A stretch of DNA of 8,952 bases from Oscillospiraceae bacterium (GTDB lineage: Bacteria > Bacillota > Clostridia > Oscillospirales > Oscillospiraceae): contig JAJPXI010000036.1 in assembly GCA_021205585.1 (NCBI GenBank), positions 1-8,952 of the forward strand, written 5' to 3'. Every line of letters begins with the position of its first letter. Positions within the stretch are counted from its first letter, which is position 1. The notes under the pieces were generated by a model. That model was not told the origin of the DNA. It ran no database searches and was given only the letters and a program-made list of their open reading frames with translations. The translations under genes were made by a program, and so were the position numbers. Below, in pieces: positions 5,095 to 8,952 of the stretch.

Positions 5095-6420
5095 TCAGCC
5101 CTCGTCGCTTTTCTGCCGGATGGTCAGGCGCAGCGGGGTTCCCTCCAGGCCGAAGGTGCCCCGGATCTGGTTTTCCAGATAGCGCTGGTAGGAAAAGTGG
5201 AACAGCCGGGCGTCGTTACAGAACACCACAAAGTGGGGGGGCTTGATTCCCACCTGGGTCATATAGTAGATTTTCAGCCGGCGGCCCCGGTCGGTCGGGG
5301 GCTGCACCCGTGCGGTGGCGTCGGCCAGCACGGAATTGAGCATCCCGGTGGTGACGCGCAGGGAGGCCTGCCCGTTGACATAGTTAATCAAATCAAACAG
5401 CCGCTCCACCCGCTGGCCGGTCAGGGCGGAGATGAAAAGGATGGGGGCGTAGCTCATATAGGACAAATCCCGGCGCACGTCCCGGCGCATTTTGTCCATG
5501 GTCTTATCGTCTTTCTCCACCGCGTCCCACTTGTTGACCACGATGATACACGCCTTGCCCGCCTCGTGGGCCAGGCCCGCCACCTTGGTGTCCTGCTCGG
5601 TGACGCCCTCGTTGGCGTCGATGAGAATCAAGCACACATCGGAGCGCTCCACGGCCATGGTGGCCCGCAGGACAGAGAATTTCTCCACCCGGTCCTCCAC
5701 CCTGGACTTTTTCCGCATCCCGGCGGTGTCGATGAGCAGGTATTTGCCCTTTTGATTTTCAAAATAGCTGTCCACCGCGTCCCTGGTGGTGCCGGCCACG
5801 TCGGAGACAATGACCCGCTCCTCCCCTAAGATGCGGTTGACCAGGGAGGACTTGCCCACGTTGGGCTTGCCGATGACCGCCACTTTGACAACGTCCTCCC
5901 GCTCCTCTCCTTCCGACGGGGCCGGGAAATGCTCCACGCACCGATCCAGCAGATCCCCCGTGCCGTGGCCGTGGAGAGCGGACAGGGAGATGGGATCTCC
6001 CAGACCCAGATTGTAAAACTCGTAGAGGGCCGGATCCTCCGCCCCCACCCGGTCTGCCTTGTTCACGGCCAGCACCACCGGCTTGCCGGAGCGCAGGAGC
6101 ATGGACGCCACCTCCTGGTCAGCGGCGGTGACGCCGGTGCGGATGTCGCAGACCAGGACGATGACGTGGGCGCTGGCGATGGCGATTTCCGCCTGCTGGC
6201 GCATGAATTTCAAAATCTCATTTTCGCTCCCCGGCTCGATGCCGCCGGTGTCCACCAAATCGAAGGTTCGCCCGCGCCACTCGGCCTCGGCGTACAGCCG
6301 GTCCCTGGTCACGCCGGGGGTGTCCTCCACAATGGAAAGACGCCGGCCCACCAACCGGTTGAACAGCATGGACTTGCCCACGTTGGGCCGACCCACGATG
6401 GCCACCAATGGCTTTGACAT
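5095..6420 (-). CDS. der: Ribosome-assembly GTPase Der (EngA)
   Basis: Der (441 aa) has two tandem GTPase domains and acts in late 50S assembly. Domain 1 shows GRPNVGKS at 10-17, DTPGVT at 33-38, DTGG at 57-60 and NKAD at 120-123. Domain 2 shows GKPNVGKS at 184-191, DVAGTTRD at 207-214, DTAG at 231-234 and NKWD at 296-299. A KH-like RNA-binding domain fills about 355-441 (KIYYMTQVGIKPPHFVVFCN, then YLENQIRGTFGLEGTPLRL). The start at MSKPLVAIVG is chosen because the G1 motif must be near the N-terminus and a GGGGGAG ribosome binding site (6426-6433) lies 5 nt upstream. It sits 26 nt after the DUF512 gene and 14 nt before plsY; this trio is common in Clostridia. All catalytic motifs are intact. 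Confidence 0.97.
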   Translation of the reverse strand: MSKPLVAIVGRPNVGKSMLFNRLVGRRLSIVEDTPGVTRDRLYAEAEWRGRTFDLVDTGGIEPGSENEILKFMRQQAEIAIASAHVIVLVCDIRTGVTAADQEVASMLLRSGKPVVLAVNKADRVGAEDPALYEFYNLGLGDPISLSALHGHGTGDLLDRCVEHFPAPSEGEEREDVVKVAVIGKPNVGKSSLVNRILGEERVIVSDVAGTTRDAVDSYFENQKGKYLLIDTAGMRKKSRVEDRVEKFSVLRATMAVERSDVCLILIDANEGVTEQDTKVAGLAHEAGKACIIVVNKWDAVEKDDKTMDKMRRDVRRDLSYMSYAPILFISALTGQRVERLFDLINYVNGQASLRVTTGMLNSVLADATARVQPPTDRGRRLKIYYMTQVGIKPPHFVVFCNDARLFHFSYQRYLENQIRGTFGLEGTPLRLTIRQKSDEG

Positions 6421-6446
6421 TTCCGCTCCCCCCTTTCCAAAATCGT

Positions 6447-7799
6447 TTATCGAACCCGCCGCAGGCCGTCCGGGCCCCAGAAGGGCTTGCCCGTGGGCAA
6501 ATCGAAGATGGCGTCGCACAGGGCGAAGCCGTCCTGCTCCACGGGGACGACCTCCACGTTCAGGGTTCTGGCCACGTCGGCCACGGTGACGTCGTCTAAA
6601 AAGACGTCCTCCCCGTGGCGGAGCATATTGATGGGCAGCAGCAGCCGCTCCCCCAGCTCCCGGCCCTTCAGCTGGCCTATCAGATCCTGCCCGCAGATCA
6701 GGCCGGAAACCGTGATGGTCTCCCCCAGAAAATGATTGACAATGGGGTACACCCGGCCCCTTGTGTGGCACTTCTGGGCCGCCAGGCCGACGATTTCCTG
6801 AATCCAGGCCCCGGCGTCCACTCCGCAGGCGGTGGAAAAGGGGCGCACGGAGGCCAAAGGTTCCGCCTGCTCCAGCCCCCTGTCAAACTCGGTACGCAGC
6901 AGCCGGAGCATCCCCACGCCGTTTTCCAGCTGGGCGTAGTCCTCAAAATAGCCGTCCTCCGGGATGGGCCGCCCGGCCCGGAGGTAAAACTCGTCGGAGC
7001 ACCAGAAAATGCGGGTGCCCCGCCGCTCCAGGCAGCCCTGGGCATAGCCCTCCACCTGCTCCAGCACTGCCGCCGCCCCGGTGGCGTCGTAAGGCTTCAG
7101 GGGGTACAGCCCCTGTCGGTGGCAGGTCAGGCCCACCGGCACGACGGACACGCTGGCCACCTGGGGGTGCAGCGCCTCCAGCTCCTCCATGGTCTGCCGG
7201 AGCACCGGCCCGTCGTTAATCCCCGGGCAGGCCACCACCTGGCAGTGCATGGTGACGCCCGCCCGGGCGAAAAGCTTCATGCGCTCCAGCAGCTGCCCCC
7301 CGTCCGGGCGGCCCAGCAGCAAAGAGCGCACAGTCGGGTCGGTGGCGTGCACCGAGATGTGGATGGGCGACACCCGCAGGGCGGCGATGCGATCCACCTC
7401 CCGCTGGGACAGGTTGGTCAGGGTGATGTAGTTGCCCCTCAGGAAGGACAGCCGCGCGTCGTCGTCCTTAAAATACAGCGTGGGGCGCAGGCCCTTGGGC
7501 AGCTGATCCACAAAGCAGAATATGCACCGGTTGGCGCAGCTGCGGGCCTTATCCATCAGGTAGGTCTCAAAATTCAGGCCCAGCTCCTGGCCCTCTTGCT
7601 TCCGCACCTTCACCTGGCGCTCCCGCCCCTTTGGGGTGCGCAGGAGCAGGGTCAGGCGGGGCTCGTAGGTATAATATTTGTAGTCCAACACATCAATGAT
7701 GGGATGGCCGTTGACCCGCAGCAGGGTCTCCCCGGCCTTCACTCCCGCCCGGCGGGCGGGGCTGTGGGAATCCACAGAGCAAATGCGCGTCATGGACAC
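6447..7799 (-). CDS. DUF512 family protein with PDZ and radical-SAM-like domains
   Basis: This is a protein of about 450 residues. It opens with a PDZ-like domain (about 4-60; SPARRAGVKAGETLLRVNGH), followed by a segment with the iron-sulphur motif CANRCIFCF (C88, C92, C95; the CxxxCxxC spacing of radical SAM enzymes) and RGNYITLTNL. The C-terminal half is the DUF512 domain, with further conserved blocks (HISVHATDPTVR, VSVVPVGLTCH, PIVNHFLGETITVSGLICGQDL). Its biochemical role is not established. Its steady pairing with der suggests a link to ribosome or RNA maturation, which is inference only. A GTG start at 7797-7799 lies 9 nt from the ribosome binding site GGGAGG (7809-7814). The ATG two codons later (7791-7793) would be 15 nt away. 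Homologues allow either. Confidence 0.9.
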   Translation of the reverse strand: MSMTRICSVDSHSPARRAGVKAGETLLRVNGHPIIDVLDYKYYTYEPRLTLLLRTPKGRERQVKVRKQEGQELGLNFETYLMDKARSCANRCIFCFVDQLPKGLRPTLYFKDDDARLSFLRGNYITLTNLSQREVDRIAALRVSPIHISVHATDPTVRSLLLGRPDGGQLLERMKLFARAGVTMHCQVVACPGINDGPVLRQTMEELEALHPQVASVSVVPVGLTCHRQGLYPLKPYDATGAAAVLEQVEGYAQGCLERRGTRIFWCSDEFYLRAGRPIPEDGYFEDYAQLENGVGMLRLLRTEFDRGLEQAEPLASVRPFSTACGVDAGAWIQEIVGLAAQKCHTRGRVYPIVNHFLGETITVSGLICGQDLIGQLKGRELGERLLLPINMLRHGEDVFLDDVTVADVARTLNVEVVPVEQDGFALCDAIFDLPTGKPFWGPDGLRRVR

Positions 7800-7808
7800 C
7801 GCCGATCG

Positions 7809-7814
7809 CCTCCC
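7809..7814 (-). promoter_or_regulatory. Ribosome binding site deciding the DUF512 start
   Basis: GGGAGG is the only Shine-Dalgarno match ahead of this gene. Its spacing is 9 nt to GTG (7799) and 15 nt to ATG (7793), so GTG is preferred. The difference is two residues. Confidence 0.6.
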
Positions 7815-7826
7815 GCCCGCGCAGAC

Positions 7827-7860
7827 AAAAAGAAAGAGGGGCGCACATCCCCTCCTCTTT
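7827..7860 (-). terminator. Terminator-like hairpin after the DUF177-rpmF unit
   Basis: On the minus strand, AAAGAGGAGGGG pairs with CCCCTCTTT (plus-strand arms 7849-7860 and 7833-7841, 7-nt loop). This gives at least nine pairs, two of them G-U, followed by CTTTTTG. It should end most transcripts from the upstream promoter. It lies only 13 nt before the DUF512 ribosome binding site with no clear promoter in between, so readthrough or attenuation into DUF512-der-plsY is possible. Confidence 0.65.
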
Positions 7861-7876
7861 TCCCAGTTATGAATTA

Positions 7877-8038
7877 GGGAAGCGCTGATTAAACCGGCAA
7901 GAGCGAATGGCAGAAGATTTTGGTTCAGGAAAAGGCACAAAAGCGCAGGAATACTTGATGTATTTCAAGCTTTTGCAACGCATTCCTGGGCCGAAAGATT
8001 CTGCCAGACGCCGCAGGCGCATTTAGTCAGCGGTTCCC
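7877..8038. repeat. MITE-like 162-bp element with terminal inverted repeats
   Basis: The ends are GGGAAGCGCTGATTAAA (7877-7893) and TTTAGTCAGCGGTTCCC (8022-8038), which are 17-bp inverted repeats with two mismatches. TTA flanks both sides (7874-7876 and 8039-8041), consistent with a 3-bp target duplication. The interior has no gene and is rich in short palindromes (AATAC/GTATT; AGGAAT/ATTCCT). The left end plus its flank (7874-7922) matches 118-166 in reverse orientation at 41 of 49 bases, and an internal 19-mer recurs at 4295-4313. It is non-coding, so any movement would need an enzyme supplied elsewhere. The parent family is not recognised. Confidence 0.72.
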
Positions 8039-8218
8039 TTAGTCAGCAGCGCCATATTCACGGCCCTTGTAGGTCATGCAGGCCTTGCAGATGCGGTGAG
8101 GCATATGCAGCTCGCCGCACTTGGGACACGCCACCAGGTTGGGGGCGCTCAGCTTCCAAACAGAGCTGCGGCGCTTGTTCCGGCGCTGCTTGGATATTTT
8201 ACTGGTAGGGACTGCCAT
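8039..8218 (-). CDS. rpmF: Ribosomal protein bL32
   Basis: This encodes L32 (59 aa) of the 50S subunit. The basic N-terminus MAVPTSKISKQRRNKRRS is the family signature. C31-PK-C34 and C44-KA-C47 form the zinc site of the C+ type. The start is set by AGGAGGTG (8225-8232), 6 nt upstream; an ATG seven codons earlier overlaps that site and is rejected. It lies 84 nt after the DUF177 gene, the usual pairing. The stop codon TAA is also the target duplication of the adjacent repeat element, so the gene ends exactly at the element boundary. The last residues (GREYGAAD) look normal, so the insertion did not damage the protein. Confidence 0.96.
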   Translation of the reverse strand: MAVPTSKISKQRRNKRRSSVWKLSAPNLVACPKCGELHMPHRICKACMTYKGREYGAAD

Positions 8219-8302
8219 ATCAGACACCTCCTTATACATTCATGGCACAGGCCCCGTCAAGGGGCACAGCTTTTTGCGAAATTTCCGGCCTCTCCCCCGC
8301 CG

Positions 8303-8806
8303 TCAATCCTCCGGCGCAAGGAACTTCGCCAGGGGTGCCAGGCGGGGATCTACCTGCTTCTGGCAGCGGCACGGCTCCACATTCAAATCCGCCCCGCAGC
8401 CGGGACACAGGCCCTTGCAGTCCTCCGAGCACAGATACCGCGTGTCCAGGGACAACAAAAACACCTCCCGGAGCAGCTCCCCCGCGTCCAGGACGCATCC
8501 GTCCTCCAGCAAAACGATGTCGTCGCTGTCCTCCCGCTCCAGCTCCGGGGCCAGCAGGGTCTCATAGGAAATCTGCTTTTCCCGGGAAAAGGGCTTCAGG
8601 CAGCGGTCGCAGTTCAGCCGCAGTACGGCAGACATCTTACAGCGCAGGGTCAGCGCCCCCGCCTCGTTGTCCACAGTGCCGGACACCTGAACGGGCTCCG
8701 GCGCGGGACGGCTTCCGTTCCACTCCAACTGGGAGAGATCCATGGAAAAAGAGAAGGGCAAACTGCTCCCCGGCTGGGAAAGAATCGTCCTCAGGTCTAA
8801 CCGCAT
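8303..8806 (-). CDS. DUF177/YceD family protein, probable role in 23S rRNA or 50S maturation
   Basis: This is a 167-residue DUF177 (YceD) protein. The family is almost always encoded next to rpmF and has been tied to 23S rRNA accumulation in bacteria and plastids; the mechanism is not settled. The N-terminal half contains VSGTVDNEAGALTLRCKMSA and the LNCDRCLKPF motif. The C-terminus has a cysteine cluster (YLCSEDCKGLCPGCGADLN, then CRCQKQVDPR) that could bind zinc; the final VDPRLAPLAKFL is typical of the family. The start at MRLDLRTI is chosen because a longer frame (to 8863) would begin inside the -35 box. GAGGTG at 8811-8816 lies 4 nt upstream. The leader is only about 20 nt long. Confidence 0.93.
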   Translation of the reverse strand: MRLDLRTILSQPGSSLPFSFSMDLSQLEWNGSRPAPEPVQVSGTVDNEAGALTLRCKMSAVLRLNCDRCLKPFSREKQISYETLLAPELEREDSDDIVLLEDGCVLDAGELLREVFLLSLDTRYLCSEDCKGLCPGCGADLNVEPCRCQKQVDPRLAPLAKFLAPED

Positions 8807-8833
8807 GGCGCACCTCGCAATCGCACAGCGAAT

Positions 8834-8863
8834 ATTATACCGGAAGCCCCCGGGCTTTGTCAA
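8834..8863 (-). promoter_or_regulatory. Sigma-A promoter of the DUF177-rpmF operon
   Basis: Perfect TTGACA (8858-8863) and TATAAT (8834-8839) are separated by 18 nt. A/T-rich tracts immediately upstream (about 8864-8893) look like an UP element. The expected start site is near 8828. Confidence 0.9.
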
Positions 8864-8912
8864 ACATTTTCTTTGATTTTTTCAAATTTTTTTCCGGGGC
8901 CTCAATTTCCAA

Positions 8913-8952
8913 AGTAAACGCAACACCCGGCATTTGATATGTTGCGTTTACT
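8913..8952. repeat. 13-bp perfect inverted repeat at the window edge
   Basis: AGTAAACGCAACA (8913-8925) is exactly complementary to TGTTGCGTTTACT (8940-8952), with a 14-nt loop. The stem may continue past the window. On the minus strand it is followed by TTGGAAATT, a poor U-tract, so it could be a weak terminator of an upstream gene or an operator placed 49 bp before the DUF177 promoter. Confidence 0.6.

Noticed and set aside
6421..6771. An N-terminal extension of Der reaching 6771.
   Set aside because: The extra residues overlap the DUF512 gene in another frame and precede a good ribosome binding site; the G1 motif belongs close to the N-terminus.
6615..7877. Long open frames on the plus strand (here 420 codons; also 1524-2318, 2809-3810 and others).
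   Set aside because: They mirror strongly conserved minus-strand genes, have compositions typical of antisense frames in GC-rich DNA (His, Gly and Ala rich), and show no family motifs.
8225..8262. Possible internal promoter before rpmF (TTGACG, 18 nt, TATAAG on the minus strand).
   Set aside because: The predicted start site would fall inside or after the rpmF ribosome binding site, which the -10 box overlaps, so the transcript could not be translated normally.

Overview
This window is a housekeeping chromosomal segment, and every gene in it reads on the minus strand. High GC content, strong AGGAGG-type ribosome binding sites, the gene order rpmG-secE-nusG-rplK-rplA-rplJ-rplL and a Firmicutes-type L10 leader point to a GC-rich Clostridia member. 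It is probably from the Oscillospiraceae (Flavonifractor/Oscillibacter/Lawsonibacter-like); the family is inferred, not proven.

In the direction of transcription (8952 down to 1) there are four blocks. (1) A strong promoter at 8834-8863 drives a DUF177/YceD protein and rpmF (L32), with a terminator-like hairpin at 7827-7860. Between rpmF and that hairpin sits a 162-bp element with 17-bp terminal inverted repeats and a TTA duplication that includes the rpmF stop codon. (2) A PDZ/radical-SAM DUF512 protein, der (ribosome-assembly GTPase) and plsY (acyl-phosphate glycerol-3-phosphate acyltransferase) form a tight cluster. As read here, plsY is broken by a one-base shift in a G6 run. (3) A promoter at 4211-4239 starts a leader of about 250 nt with several mutually exclusive stems. 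It is followed by rpmG (L33), secE, nusG, rplK and rplA. (4) A second promoter, with its -35 box in the loop of a hairpin after rplA, drives rplJ and rplL. These lie behind an L10-type leader in which an antiterminator and a terminator compete for the same strand. rplL ends in a GC-rich terminator.

The gene-free stretch 1-428 holds the rplL terminator and two diverged copies of the same repeat family as the element after rpmF. A third partial copy lies downstream of plsY. rpoB would be expected beyond position 1 but is not in the window.

The genes serve ribosome structure and assembly (L32, L33, L11, L1, L10, L7/L12, Der, possibly YceD), transcription elongation (NusG), protein export (SecE) and phospholipid synthesis (PlsY). 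I see no defence, mobile-gene or biosynthetic system. The points most worth checking are the unassigned leader before rpmG, the small repeat family and the plsY frameshift.
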